A DNA stretch of 64,000 nt, taken from Terramyces sp. JEL0728 (taxonomy: Eukaryota; Chytridiomycota; Chytridiomycetes; Rhizophydiales; Terramycetaceae). Of this stretch, positions 32,933-43,701 are shown piece by piece. Position 1 is the first letter of the stretch, and every line of letters begins with the position of its first letter. A program made the position numbers and the translations under genes. Where the stretch lies: positions 124,001 through 188,000 of the forward strand of contig JADIIU010000004.1 of the NCBI GenBank assembly GCA_027603945.1, written 5' to 3'. The notes under the pieces are model-generated. The model was given only the letters and a program-made list of their open reading frames with translations, made no database searches and had not been told where the DNA came from.

Positions 32933-35205
32933 TTAGTCAAATATAGACTTTTCCTTTGCCAGCTGCTCTGTTTTCCACTCGATAAAGTTCTTTAAGGATA
33001 CTATAGCCCAATGCTTGCCGTGCGTCATTACACATAAGCCAGAATCTTCATCCAGGACCCTGACACTGTATGATGGTTCCTTTGGATCTGCGACACTATT
33101 TCGAAGAATCTGCACTTCGGCGGTTATATCATCTGGATTTGCTGGATCATAAACAATCAGGGAATCTATATTAGCCAACATTACTGTGAGCGGTAATGGC
33201 CACCACAAAGTGTATCCCTTCTGTGGTAAAGACATAATCCGCTAGACACGCATAGCTGTCATTCTTGAAGAATTGAGATAAAATATTTGATTTAGTTGGC
33301 GTTAGGTCTTTTCTTCTGAAATTTCTGTCTAGATGGAATAGCCAAGGTTTAGAAACACACTTTAAATTTTCATTTTGATAAATTCTAACGAGACCATCGG
33401 TTGTTCCAACCAGCAGCTGTGTTTGAGATTTCGTTACACTGTACATTTCCCTGACTGATGTGATTGGACAATACTTTTGGTGCTGATGCGGCATTGGAAG
33501 GGTTTCTAGCGCATCAGGATCCTTTTCCTTGATGCTGGGTTCAACGTCAATTTTTTCAATCTAGATTAATATAATTTACTTCTAGACACCAAATCAGCTT
33601 TCCTGGCAGGTATTGCTTTTCGGTGGAAGATGCTTCTGCCTTGGATTCATTCAGCATGTTTGACGATCCCAGTTTCTGTGGCATCTCATCTCTTTGATAG
33701 ATAAAACGTACAACCACTCCAGTGCAAGTTCCAATCAACAAGCAATTGAACGTTGTGTCATACCCATAGGAGGTAACTATCGATTCCTCTGAAATTACTC
33801 TTAATTACCAGGCTGCCTCACTGTTTCTTTTTTATCGCTTTGATATTGCTCCTTGTTGACATACCTGGTACATCTATCATTCATAGTCAATCGAATCATA
33901 TCACACTTGCACGTCCACTCGATCTCAAATGTCAGCTGCACTCCTTGCAAAATATGTTCCCCGTATTTAGTGGTGATTTCCATTGCTATTAAAGGTGTTT
34001 GGTCAGCAAGGAAATAAAAGAATGCCAAGTTTACTGGCTGGCAAGATAGCTGCTGCGATATCCTAATCTGGCATTTGCAGGTACATTTCTTTGCAAAGAC
34101 ATCATAAGCAAACAGGATCTCTAGTAAACCACAGTCCCCATTTGCCGTACTAAAGAAATATGCAGCTCTATATTCTATGATTGGGGTTTCCATCAGTGTT
34201 ATTCCCGCCATTGATTGGAGCTCTTCAGGAGTGCAGTTCAATTTAGATGCGGCTTTGTTCAATAAATACTCATGCGTCAAAACGGTTCTATCCCTGCTTG
34301 GTAGCGAATCATCAGTAGTGCCTGACTCGTTCAAGTTAGTTTTGTGTTTCTTTGGGGTAGTGGGCATTTCTTCAGTGCTTCCAAACTTATGACTCCTATC
34401 TCTTTGTGCGTGATTAGACTTTGCCCTAGTTGGATATTGTGTTTGTAATAATCCAGGAATAAAATTACCCTGATCTTCCACTTGCGTCGTATAATCAAAC
34501 TCATGCTCCATATTTTGCTTGTACAATTCCGTAACGTAAATAATTGGAGCTCCGGGTAACTCAAATGCTACGGTTACAACAAAGCACCTTCTGAGATGTA
34601 ACTATCATCCTCTTTTGCACTTTCATCAAAGCTCAGATTCCAGATTTCCAGAGTATTTGTATCGGTAAACACGGCATAAGTATTTTCGGTCAGGCTTGAA
34701 CTGAGTAGTATATTTCCATATGGAGAATAGCAGTGCCGCAGGAATTTTGGCCCAGCTCAGTTATTTATTGGATACCTTTGTTGATTTCTTTCTTCCTGTC
34801 ATACCATTCCTTGGTTTTTGATATTTTCTTTTGCAACATTTCAGCACTATTTTGGTCAAAGATTTTCTATGATAAATAAACAAAATACTTTATCCGAACT
34901 CTGTGTTTCCTTTAATGCTTTGATACGTTCCAGCTCTTCCCTTGAGTTTTCAATCAAGTTCTCGACAGTGACCGGTTCGTCTGCTAATCCTTTCAATCCT
35001 GGATATACATTCAACCTTTTTCGGTATTGTATATGGTCCTTGTACCTCTTTTCTGATCCCTGCGTGAGAAATTCTCTACTTCTATCGCGACTTTCAGTCT
35101 TGCTATTTCTGATTTAATTTTGGCATATTCATTGGGTTGCGTATTAGTAGTAGTTTGTTTCTTTTCAGCTTGGGGTATTTGAAATTGGTTCGCCCTAAAT
35201 CTCAT
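32933..35205 (-). CDS. Coiled-coil and beta-propeller-like protein of unknown function
   Basis: Introns at 35060-35079, 34867-34888, 34756-34775, 34568-34587, 33789-33808, 33561-33579 and 33166-33184 (19-22 nt); 710 aa. Residues ~25-135 are a charged coiled coil (YAKIKSEIARLKVAIEGSEK; KKISKTKEWYDRKKEI). After it come WD-like strands: LRHCYSPYGNILLSSSL, TLEIWNLSFDE, CLLIGTCTGVVVRF, LLVGTTDGLVRIY. A basic, Thr/Ser-rich linker lies around residues 220-280. I do not recognise the family. The plan (N-terminal coil, divergent propeller) recalls kinetochore, THO or ciliary scaffold proteins, but no motif decides it. Confidence 0.7.
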
Positions 35206-35695
35206 TTCAAACGCGTAAAGTAAAGTGTTGCTTGAATTCTGCGAGAATATTGCTAGATTGGCCGAATTTAAATCTCTGGAAGCGCTCAGTATTCTCGAGT
35301 GCGCAAAGTTATTCAGTGCTGTAAAAGAACGCTAATTTCAATTTGACAACGCTATCACTCGCAGCCATCCTTTTCCGTTAATTCCATACAGATTATCTCA
35401 TTGAAACCCTTTGCACCGTTGAAATGTGACGCAATGGCTACCATTTCTGTTCTGCAAGATTAGTAGGACTGGCTAATGAAATCCCAAACGGTAAACGCGA
35501 ATTTAATACGTTTGCGATTACCGGAGTTTGGAATTAATTAAAGATCCACGAGTTGCGTAATCTTATCGAATATTAGGTCTATCCGTGCGTGACTGCCATT
35601 GTTCGAGAGGCGTAATGAAATCGTCACCTACTTTAAAAAACTTTTGTTTCTATCTAGTAAAGTGAATCAATTTAATGATCAACGATATTATACAG
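35206..35695. other. Intergenic between divergent genes
   Basis: About 490 nt between the start codons of the propeller gene (minus) and the membrane-protein gene (plus). Several short frames exist, none with family or splice support. Confidence 0.45.
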
Positions 35696-37268
35696 ATGTA
35701 TATCAACATCGTATGTATAGCAATGCGCTATGTGTTTATCGGATACGTTTTTTCTATTGCCTTCATGGTATGCTTGATCTAATGTAGGGCTGTAAAATAA
35801 CATGGATCTGTGAAATGCTGGAAGATATTTATTATTTTACATGCTCGTTCTGGATACTACGATGTGTAATCTCTGTCGTATCTCTTGCTGTATACAAACT
35901 TGTCCTCCTCCCTTTTGGCTGCTTTACTCTCGGATTTGCATTCTGCTTCGAGACTTTCTTTTATATGATCGGATTTGCGCTCTACCAGCTTTATCATTTC
36001 TCTCTCTTTGCTATTGATGTCAGAAAGGAGCTGATTAGCAATATTTTACTTGATTATGAAGCCCAAAGACTGTACAAGCTATCAGACGTGATATATTCTA
36101 AAAGCCACGACTACCAGATGTTTGAATACCGCAAAGAAGATTATATTTACGAAATATACGCCTTGGCGTCGGTTGCCCAATTTCTACTCTCAAAAAGCTC
36201 AATGTCCACTTTTTATTTGGACAAGAACCCACAAATCAAAGATATATTATCACTGCTAATGATTGAAGACGTCAAAATACGCATTCAGCACCTTTCGCAC
36301 GCGATGGCAATTGACTGCGAAACGGAATCAATTTCACACCTTGACAAACTGTGTGATACTATCGCTACAAAAGTAAATCTTTCCTGATATAGTATCCCGA
36401 ACAAAAGAATATTAGAGAACTTGGTCGTGGATCCAATTGGATCGTGTTTGATTTTGAAGTTGTGTTATTAAACATTACTACTACAAAAGAAGTTATTGAA
36501 CGAACTGAAATTCCTAAATGCGAAAGCCCGACACCTGAATCCAATTTGCAACGTGTGAATTCTGATAGGACACTTTGCCAACAAATGTCGTCGTTTTCTC
36601 TCTCCACTAGTCGGCCAGATTTGCACGGAAACGAAGAATTTGAAGGGGTTCTTTCTGGCACTACCTGCACACCAAGCTCTGCCCATACACCTGTTAAAAA
36701 ACGGGTGCGGTTTTCTGAAAAATTGGAAGACTATTCGCCTTGTTCAGATGAAGACTGCCTTCCGTCTTCAGATAAGCAAGATGAAGTGACTTCTGAAGGG
36801 ACTTTAGAACACTTGCCTTTTACCAGACCAGCCATGTCCCGCCAATCGTCGGGAAGCTCTGAAGGAACTCTTGTTGATAATTCGTCTGGCGAACGGGTTA
36901 TTTCTCCAAGATCCAGACAAGGAGCACAGGTATGGTATATGGTAAAGAAATTCACTGCTATTGATCCTGGATTGAAAAGCGGCGATGATTATGAATACAG
37001 AGGCTTACCAGATGATTCTGGCCAAAACCAAATTCAAATTACTCCAAATGCAACTGAACATAATATACCACATGTAAATACCACTGCACTGCAAGACAAT
37101 CCATTGAATGAAATGCCCTTTTTGTTATCCTTACCATTCAGAGCGGCTGATGCTACCTTTGACTTGGCAACAGATGTAGCAGCAGGGTCAATTAAATTGA
37201 TAGTAATTAAACCAATCTCCATTGCAACATCCCCTCTCCGGTGGATAACAAAGTTTTGTAAATTTTGA
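35696..37268 (+). CDS. Multi-pass membrane protein with Ser-rich cytosolic region
   Basis: Introns at 35768-35787 and 36373-36392 (20 nt each); 510 aa. The first intron joins MYINIVCIAMRYVFIGYVF...FM to GCKITWICEML, giving an ATG at 35696 instead of 35815. Hydrophobic segments cover about residues 1-25, 45-65 and 70-100. A soluble helical part follows. Residues ~265-420 are Ser/Thr/Asp-rich with probable phosphosites (PVKKRVRFSEK, SSGSSEGTL). A moderately hydrophobic C-terminal segment ends it (LPFRAADATFDLATDVAAG). No family recognised; RVRF resembles a PP1-docking motif, which is inference. Confidence 0.65.
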
Positions 37269-37282
37269 AATAAACTTTATTG

Positions 37283-40159
37283 CTAATTTTTCTTTTCAGT
37301 TCTAGCGCGCCATTTACCTTCTCCGATAACTGGTCTGGAAGGAGCATCTCCACTTCTTGGCGGTGCGTCGGCTCTTCTTGGAGGTGGCAGGTTGTCACCT
37401 GGTCTTCTACTGTCGCCATCTCTGGCTGGAGGTCTGTTAGATCCAAACGGACTTGGTCTTGGAGGGACAGAGTTTTCTGACTTTCTCCAAGGTTGTTGAG
37501 GTGGGCCACCTGGTGGAGCTTCAGATCTCCTTGATGGTTTCCAAGCAGTAACTCTTGGAGCAGCTGGTGGAGCAGATTGGGCTGAAAGTTTTGCTTCAAT
37601 TTCTGCTTCTCTTTCATGCTGCTTTCTTGCTTGTTCATCGAGTTTTCTTTGTCTCTCAGCAGCAGCCTCTTCCCTAGCTTTCTTATCAGCAGAAGCTTCT
37701 ATTGTTAACGTATATTACTTTCGGCAGCAATTCTGGCACCTTCCTTTGCCAGTTCTTCCTTTGCCAGCTTTTCCTTGTGTTCTGCAATACGGTTTGCTTT
37801 TGCAGCAGCAATTTTTTCATTTGCTTCAGCTATGAGCTGGCTGTAATGTTCATCTCTGGCAGCTACCAAAACAGATTTGTGAGAACTGTAATCTTCCAAC
37901 ATCCTGGACACTCTTGCCTTCATTTCCATGCTTTTCTTGTGCTTTTCGGCTGCGGTTTCCTTCAAAGTCTTGATATTGGCATTATAAGCCTCACGATCTT
38001 GAACTTGTTGCTTATCGTAATCCGCTTTCAGCAACGGAATTTCCAAGAGTCTGGTGGCCCTTTCAGTGTGATCAACCTTTTTCATGATGCTTTTTGTTTT
38101 GATGGCAAGCTCCCTGCGTTCTTTTTCCAATTGTTGAACTTGCAGTTCCATCAACTTGTTGGTGTCCAGAATTTCCTGTGGTCAATTCATTACTTACATC
38201 ATCCTTAATTTTGACATTCTTTTCACGAAGCTCTCCGGCAATCTTTTCTGCCAATTTTTGTGCTTCAGCTCGTTCAATCTCCTTTCTTTGCTGTTCCAAT
38301 CTTTCAGCTGCAAATTTCTTTTCCAATTCCGCGAGTCTTGCAGCTTCAGCAATTTGAAGCTCGATGGCTTTCTGCTGACGGAGTTTTTCCTGATTTGCTA
38401 AATCTTCCTCTTTCTTTTGTTTCTTCAATTCGATCAAGCTCTTGCGGTGCAATACCTCTCTTCGATCAGCTTCGATACTTTGGGCTGCGATTTCAAACAA
38501 TGACTTTCTGGATTGAATAATTTCTGCAGCAATAGATGGGTTGACAACTGCCACAGCTTGATGTAATCTTTTGGCGAATTGCTGTAATTGCAGCATGATA
38601 GGATCCGCTGGCAAAGCGTGCAACTTGGATTCAATGTACGAATCAGAAGCTTGGAAAATGTTGGAATCAAACATCAACGATTTAGTTTGGTGATTGATTC
38701 TAATGGAAAACTCGCCCCTCTTGCAACCATTCATTACAAAGTTTTCAATATGGTGTGCGTCGTAGTTGTATGGTGCAGGGAAAGCGGTCAACTTTACAAC
38801 AGTTTCGATCTTGATGGTAGAGTAGACTTGGGAAAGTTGTTGCAGCAATCGAGTGAGAATGACTTGGTGAAGTGGTTTAACATATCTGCTAAGATGTTCG
38901 TTCCCTTTTGCAGCGAATGATTTGATAATTGGTGCAATCTTTTGACAAATGGACAGTGGGTGGAATTGAACTTCCAAGAGTTCATAAAGTTCCTTGATCT
39001 GCGGACTAACAAGGGAGAACAGATTCTTGGTTAGAGCATGTTGGAGCAGGCTCTCGCGAGTAGGAACTTGGTTAACATGCAGCAAAGACGTCAATCGGCT
39101 ATTCTTTGCTTTTTCGTCTTCCAAATGCACATTGCCTGAATTGATAATTGGGATGGCTAATGCGGAAACTAAGAAAGTGGAAGCCATTCTGGAGCTAAGT
39201 TCCTGGGTCAAATCCGTCTTCTTGCCCATGATGGAAAGATACTTGAAGAATGCGGCAGAGTGATACAAATAGTTTTCTCCAACCATTAATATCTTTGCAA
39301 GCTTTTCATAGTAGTTGGCCATCATGTAGAGCTTTGGTGCTTTCTTGGAAGCTTCCAATAGATTGTAAATATCTTCAACTGAACGGAAACCTTCTTGCCA
39401 CAATTCTAATTCGGCAGCAGAGTTCAATTGCTTGAATCTCGTTTCCAAATGTCTGCGCAGTGTTTCTGGTTCATTCAAATCAATTGCAAATGGCTGATGA
39501 GCGTATTTGGCAGCCGAGCTGATGTGTTGTCGGAGAGTTTCACACAGACGACGGAATTCAGTCTTACGATCATATTCCAAGCAGAATGCGAACGCTCCGT
39601 TTGCAACTTCTTGATATACACCTTCCAATCTTGCGTTGTTTCTCAAGGTATCCAATGCAGTGCGATATGCTTCCCATAAAAATCTGAGCCAGGGAGTGAT
39701 GACTTGGCGGTCAGTTCTATCCTTGCTCTGTTCATTGGAAAGAGTGTTCATCATAATGGATTCCGGGGTCTCTGCTGCTTCCAAATCATCGATGTTGACA
39801 AGATTGATTTGATTAGCCTTCTTCTTGGCCTTTTCTAACTTGTCCTTTGCTAATTCCAAAAATTTCTTGATTACCAAATCAATTGTTGCAACGGTGGTGT
39901 TTTGTGCGATATTTTTGTATTGGAACAATCCTTCTCTCGCCATTTTACCTTTACCAAGCAAGACACACAATTCAATGAATTTCAAAACGATTGGTTCCAA
40001 AGTTGGAAGAGGGGTAGCCCTTGCACGCTTTGAAAGGATTATCTCATGCAACAGGGTGAGTGCTGATGCGTGCTGGGATACAGCGACCAATTCTATTGTT
40101 ATCTTTAAACTACCTTCTGCTCTCTTGAGAGCATTTTCTGGCTTTTGGAATGGAGCCAT
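37283..40159 (-). CDS. TIF32: Translation initiation factor eIF3 subunit a
   Basis: Largest scaffold of eIF3 on the 40S ribosome. Introns at 38176-38197 (22) and 37699-37718 (20); 944 aa. The start MAPFQKPENALKRAEG is the family N-terminus. The PCI domain sits in the middle (about residues 330-510: RHLETRFKQLNSAAELELWQ, then KIETVVKLT). A long charged coiled coil follows (residues ~560-820, Glu/Lys/Arg/Gln/Ala-rich). The Arg/Pro/Gly/Asp-rich tail ends EGKWRARTEKKN. AATAAA begins 2 nt after the stop on the minus strand. The start is only 33 nt from that of the divergent WD40 gene. Confidence 0.95.
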
Positions 40160-40192
40160 TTTCTGTAGAGAAAAAAAAAGTGAAATCCAGCA

Positions 40193-41593
40193 ATGGAATC
40201 ACAAGAAAAAAAGGAACAGCGATTATTGAAGCAGAAAGTGGAGGTTCTGGAAAGAGAAAACTACGCACTAAAGAAATCTCTATATGAACTCAGTACGCGG
40301 TATAATTCAATGAAGCTTCCGCCATTTGCTCTTGGAGAGCTGCTACATTCACTAGATAACGTCGATACACTATTTGAAACTAAAGAAGAGCTCGGGTTAA
40401 AGAAACAGTTTTATCACAAGCAAGAATTGAAGGGTCATCAAGGGGCGGTATATCAAGTGCAGTATTCGAATTGCGGTAGATGGATATCATCTGGATCATT
40501 TGATAGAACTGTACGAATCTGGGATCCAGCACAGTCAAAAGAAGTAGTCGCTTATTCACACTAGCTCCACTGCCTGACCGGCCATGCCCTCAATATATCC
40601 GATCTTTCTTGGTCTGATTGTTCCACGGAGCTATTATCAGGCGGATACGATCAAACTTGTAAAACCTGGAATGTAGAGCAAGGAAAGTTGCTGGAATCCT
40701 TTGATTCAGATGGGTTTGTGCAATGTGTGCAGTTCAATCCGCAAAATAAGAATATATTCTTTTCGGGGTCATCTAGAAATATTTTGGCTATAACGGATAG
40801 GAGACAGCCTAGTGCAGCAATCGGATTAAGGAATGACAGTATGGTGAATACCATGTATATATTTGTTGATCTTAGATCGGTATTCCAAAATGGGCTGTAT
40901 GTAATATCTGGAGATGCGAATGGGTACATTAAAGTCTGGGATGTCCGCACAGGTATTTGATGAGTAACTTGAGGCACATGTGTTAGTGAGCATTTGAATG
41001 AACAGTCCAAGAAACCCATTTCACACATTTCCACCTGCTTTGCTGAAGCGGATGAAGAACCGAGATATATGGCTGTGAACAGTTATGACAATGGTACATG
41101 TTACTAATCCAGTATTACGGATCTATGATCGCGGCCTGACATTTTCAATGAATTCATTTGAGCTCGTGCATTTGCTGAAAGGCCACAAGAACAAGAACTG
41201 GCCAATCCGAAGTTCATTCTTTAAAGTCAAAGAACGTAACTATACCCTAAATTAGCAACCATGTTTTCCACAAAAGTATCTGAAGAGATATTTGCAAAGG
41301 CTGAAATACCAACAGAAAATAGAGACCCAGTGTTTGAGCTAGAGAAGCAGGATGTTAGCCATGTTCTTGCGACGGGTTCAGCTGATCCCTTCATCTATGT
41401 GTTTTTAGTTGGACAAACAGAAGTAATAGATTCCTGATTGTAGGGCTCGTCTGAAATGATACAAAGATTAGAAGGACATACTGACAGAGTTTATGCATGC
41501 CATTTCCATCCCACCGAGCCTGTCCTAGTGTCTGGATCTGCAGATTTCTCTGTTCGAATTTGGTCTTTAAACTGGAAGAAAAGAGCAAAATGA
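40193..41593 (+). CDS. Coiled-coil WD40-repeat protein
   Basis: Introns at 40544-40564, 40855-40875, 40953-40973, 41094-41112, 41236-41255 and 41423-41443 (19-21 nt); 425 aa. Residues 1-45 form a coiled coil (LLKQKVEVLERENYALKKSL). Six to seven WD blades follow: LKGHQGAVYQVQYS...RTVRIWD, LTGHALNISDLSWS...CKTWN, LYVISGDANGYIKVWD, LEGHTDRVYACHFHPTEP...FSVRIWS. LLKGHKNKNWPIRSSFF is reminiscent of WDR25-like proteins, but I cannot fix the orthology. The 40855 intron is in frame and stop-free; it is called from consensus and blade spacing. Confidence 0.78.
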
Positions 41594-41964
41594 TGTAATA
41601 AATTATTAAATATTCTTGTAGCAGGTAGCAAACCTCATGTGTTGAGTAAACAAGACTATGACGTACTGTTGCTCAGCCTTAAAGGCAATGTAAGCAAATG
41701 TATTCATGTCATGTACGCACAGAGTGGGGCGAAGTACCTTTCAAGACTCTTTTGAAGTTGGATACCACTAGCAAAAATGCCTCGGTACTCTGGGACCTTT
41801 CGGGACCAAAGACACATTTCTTTGATTACTGAAAACTGATTTTCGACGAATTTAACTGTCGGGCAAAACGCTACTGAATCCAACCTCCTACTGTAGCACT
41901 AATGCCGAGGCTGTGGATTTTTCCCTGTAGCAATCAGCAGTCCAGCTTGATTTCTGTCCCTGTA

Positions 41965-41978
41965 CCAATGTTTGTGGC
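41965..41978 (+). promoter_or_regulatory. CCAAT-containing element upstream of first SOD
   Basis: CCAATGTTTGTGGC occurs here, 104 nt before the first SOD ATG, and again exactly at 42804-42817 before the second. Conservation of 14 nt in both copies suggests a shared upstream site retained after duplication. Confidence 0.45.
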
Positions 41979-42028
41979 ACTAATGATCTCATGGGGTACT
42001 GGCCAAAAAAGGATTAGGCAGTCGCGAG

Positions 42029-42037
42029 GTATAAAAG
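42029..42037 (+). promoter_or_regulatory. TATA box of first SOD gene
   Basis: GTATAAAAG lies about 39 nt before the ATG at 42069. Confidence 0.65.
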
Positions 42038-42068
42038 GGAGGGAAACCAGCTGGAATTCAATAACCCA

Positions 42069-42779
42069 ATGCTCGCTGCTTCTCTTCTTTTCGCCGCTGC
42101 GCTAGTAAACGCCAAAACTGCTCAAGTTCAATTGAAGCCTGATAGCACTGGTCCTCTTGGTGCAAATGTTACTGGCACAATTACCTTGGAACAGCCAGAC
42201 AAGGACACTAAAATCAAGATTACTCTTGACATTGCTGGATTGGCTCCAAGCAGCACTCACGGATGGCATGTGCACAACCTCGCAGTTCCAGCTTCCCAAA
42301 ACTGTACTGCTGCAGGTCCACACTTTAACCCAATGAACAAGACCCACGGTGCTCCAGAAGACGAAATCCGTCACTTTGGAGACTTGGGCAACTTTGTCAC
42401 CGATGCCAATGGCAAAGCTTCTATTACCGTAACTGACAGACTATTATCTCTGTTCGGTGATGCCCCAGTTAATGCCTTGAACAGAGGGTTTGTTATTCAC
42501 CAAAACGCTGACGACCTTGGAAAAGGAAACACCACAGCTTCCTTGACTACGGGAAATGCCGGTGGCCGTCTTGCCTGTGGTAACATTGCTGAATTGACTT
42601 CCAACACTACCACTGCTGCTGGTTACACTACCTCTATTCCAGTAACACAAGGATATGCAACTACTACTCAAGGCGCATACCCATCTAAGCCAACTACTAC
42701 TGGATATGGAACTATTAATGGGGCTGCTGCTGCTGGCTCTGCTGCCATGTTCCTTTCCTTGGCTGTTTTCATGTTGTAA
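42069..42779 (+). CDS. Extracellular Cu/Zn superoxide dismutase, GPI-type (copy 1)
   Basis: Single exon, 236 aa. Signal peptide MLAASLLFAAALVNA. The dismutase domain covers residues ~20-170 with all metal ligands: GWHVHN (two His), GPHF and THG (His), RHFGD (His and Asp) and the late Cu ligand in VIHQNADDLGKG. The disulfide cysteines are in QNCTA and LACG, and the active-site Arg is in GGRLACG. A Thr/Tyr-rich stalk and a hydrophobic tail (AAMFLSLAVFML) suggest GPI anchoring at the cell surface, where it would detoxify external superoxide. Tandem paralog follows at 42945. Confidence 0.93.
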   Translation: MLAASLLFAAALVNAKTAQVQLKPDSTGPLGANVTGTITLEQPDKDTKIKITLDIAGLAPSSTHGWHVHNLAVPASQNCTAAGPHFNPMNKTHGAPEDEIRHFGDLGNFVTDANGKASITVTDRLLSLFGDAPVNALNRGFVIHQNADDLGKGNTTASLTTGNAGGRLACGNIAELTSNTTTAAGYTTSIPVTQGYATTTQGAYPSKPTTTGYGTINGAAAAGSAAMFLSLAVFML

Positions 42780-42803
42780 CTTTATAATTAATAAATCCAT
42801 CTG

Positions 42804-42817
42804 CCAATGTTTGTGGC
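42804..42817 (+). promoter_or_regulatory. CCAAT-containing element upstream of second SOD
   Basis: Exact 14-nt copy of the element at 41965-41978, here 141 nt before the second SOD start and 25 nt after the first SOD stop. Confidence 0.45.
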
Positions 42818-42912
42818 TTGTTATATTCATTCTGATTCTATTGTTTATCGCGCAATTAGTTTCAATGCCATTGTTGTTGCATGATCCACCCCTCACATGG
42901 GTTCACGTTGGA

Positions 42913-42919
42913 GTATAAA
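42913..42919 (+). promoter_or_regulatory. TATA box deciding the start of second SOD
   Basis: GTATAAAAAA about 31 nt before the ATG at 42945. It lies inside an in-frame extension that begins at an upstream ATG (42897), so that upstream codon is probably not used. Confidence 0.65.
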
Positions 42920-42944
42920 AAATAAACAATTATGCGAAAAGTTA

Positions 42945-43667
42945 ATGCTTCCATCTGCTCTCTTGCTCGCTTCCCTGCTCAATGCAAAAACCGCAATTGT
43001 TCACTTGTTGCCTGACAGCAACTCAAACTTGGGTAACGGTATCAGCGGGACTGTAACTTTTGAACAGCCAGACAAGGACACTAAAATCAAGATTACACTT
43101 GTTATTTCCGGGTTAGCTGCAAGCAGCACTCACGGATGGCATGTTCACAACCTCGCAATTCCCGCCTCCCAAAACTGTACTGCTGCAGGTCCACACTTTA
43201 ACCCAATGAACAAGACCCACGGTGCTCCAGAAGACGAAATCCGTCACTTTGGAGACTTGGGCAATTTTGTAACAGACTATAGCGGAAAAGCTTCTGTTAC
43301 CGTAACTGACAGACTTTTGTCATTGTTTGGGGATACTCCTGTCAATGCTTTAAATAGAGGATTAGTCATTCACAAAGACCAAGATGATCTCGGCAAAGGA
43401 AATACTCCAGATTCTTTAACTACAGGCAATGCCGGTGCTCGTCTAGCTTGCGGCAACATTGTAGAAGTGGTAAATTCTTACACAACAACCCAGCCAGTCG
43501 CTTATGTCACTACCACTACAAATGGGGTTACGGTTACTCAATCGATTGCTCCAGGGTATACCACAGCAGCTCCAGAAGATTACCACGTTGTTAGTGGAAC
43601 TACTGCAGTCGGTTCTGCTTTTGCTTTCATTCTTGCATTAGGTGGATTCTTATTGGGAATGATGTGA
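42945..43667 (+). CDS. Extracellular Cu/Zn superoxide dismutase, GPI-type (copy 2)
   Basis: Single exon, 240 aa from MLPSALLLASLLNAKTA, which aligns with the signal peptide of copy 1; 16 extra upstream codons are rejected because the TATA box lies within them. All Cu/Zn ligands, the disulfide cysteines and the active-site Arg (GARLACG) are kept. The copper-site loop reads VIHKDQDDLGKG. The stalk differs from copy 1, and the C-terminus is hydrophobic (AFAFILALGGFLLGMM). The catalytic core shares a 98-nt identical stretch with copy 1 (43167-43264 against 42294-42391), suggesting gene conversion. Confidence 0.93.
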   Translation: MLPSALLLASLLNAKTAIVHLLPDSNSNLGNGISGTVTFEQPDKDTKIKITLVISGLAASSTHGWHVHNLAIPASQNCTAAGPHFNPMNKTHGAPEDEIRHFGDLGNFVTDYSGKASVTVTDRLLSLFGDTPVNALNRGLVIHKDQDDLGKGNTPDSLTTGNAGARLACGNIVEVVNSYTTTQPVAYVTTTTNGVTVTQSIAPGYTTAAPEDYHVVSGTTAVGSAFAFILALGGFLLGMM

Positions 43668-43701
43668 GGAATAAAGAATATACAGTTCTTTATAACAAAT
43701 T

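Larger units (their letters stand above)
41594..42068. other. Intergenic with coding-like fragments
   Basis: The segment 41634-41822 is open in two phases (KPHVLSKQDYDVLLLSLKG; LLKLDTTSKNASVLWDL), and the latter has a WD-like end. No start, splice pattern or complete gene could be assembled. The 3' part holds the SOD promoter with a CCAAT-containing element and TATA box. Confidence 0.35.

Noticed and set aside
37207..37638. Minus-strand frame with Leu/Gln-rich product
   Set aside because: It is an out-of-phase shadow of the repetitive Arg/Pro-rich eIF3a tail, which is open in the correct phase to 37285.
42897..42944. Upstream in-frame ATG extending the second SOD by 16 residues
   Set aside because: The TATA box lies inside it and the downstream ATG aligns with the signal peptide of copy 1.
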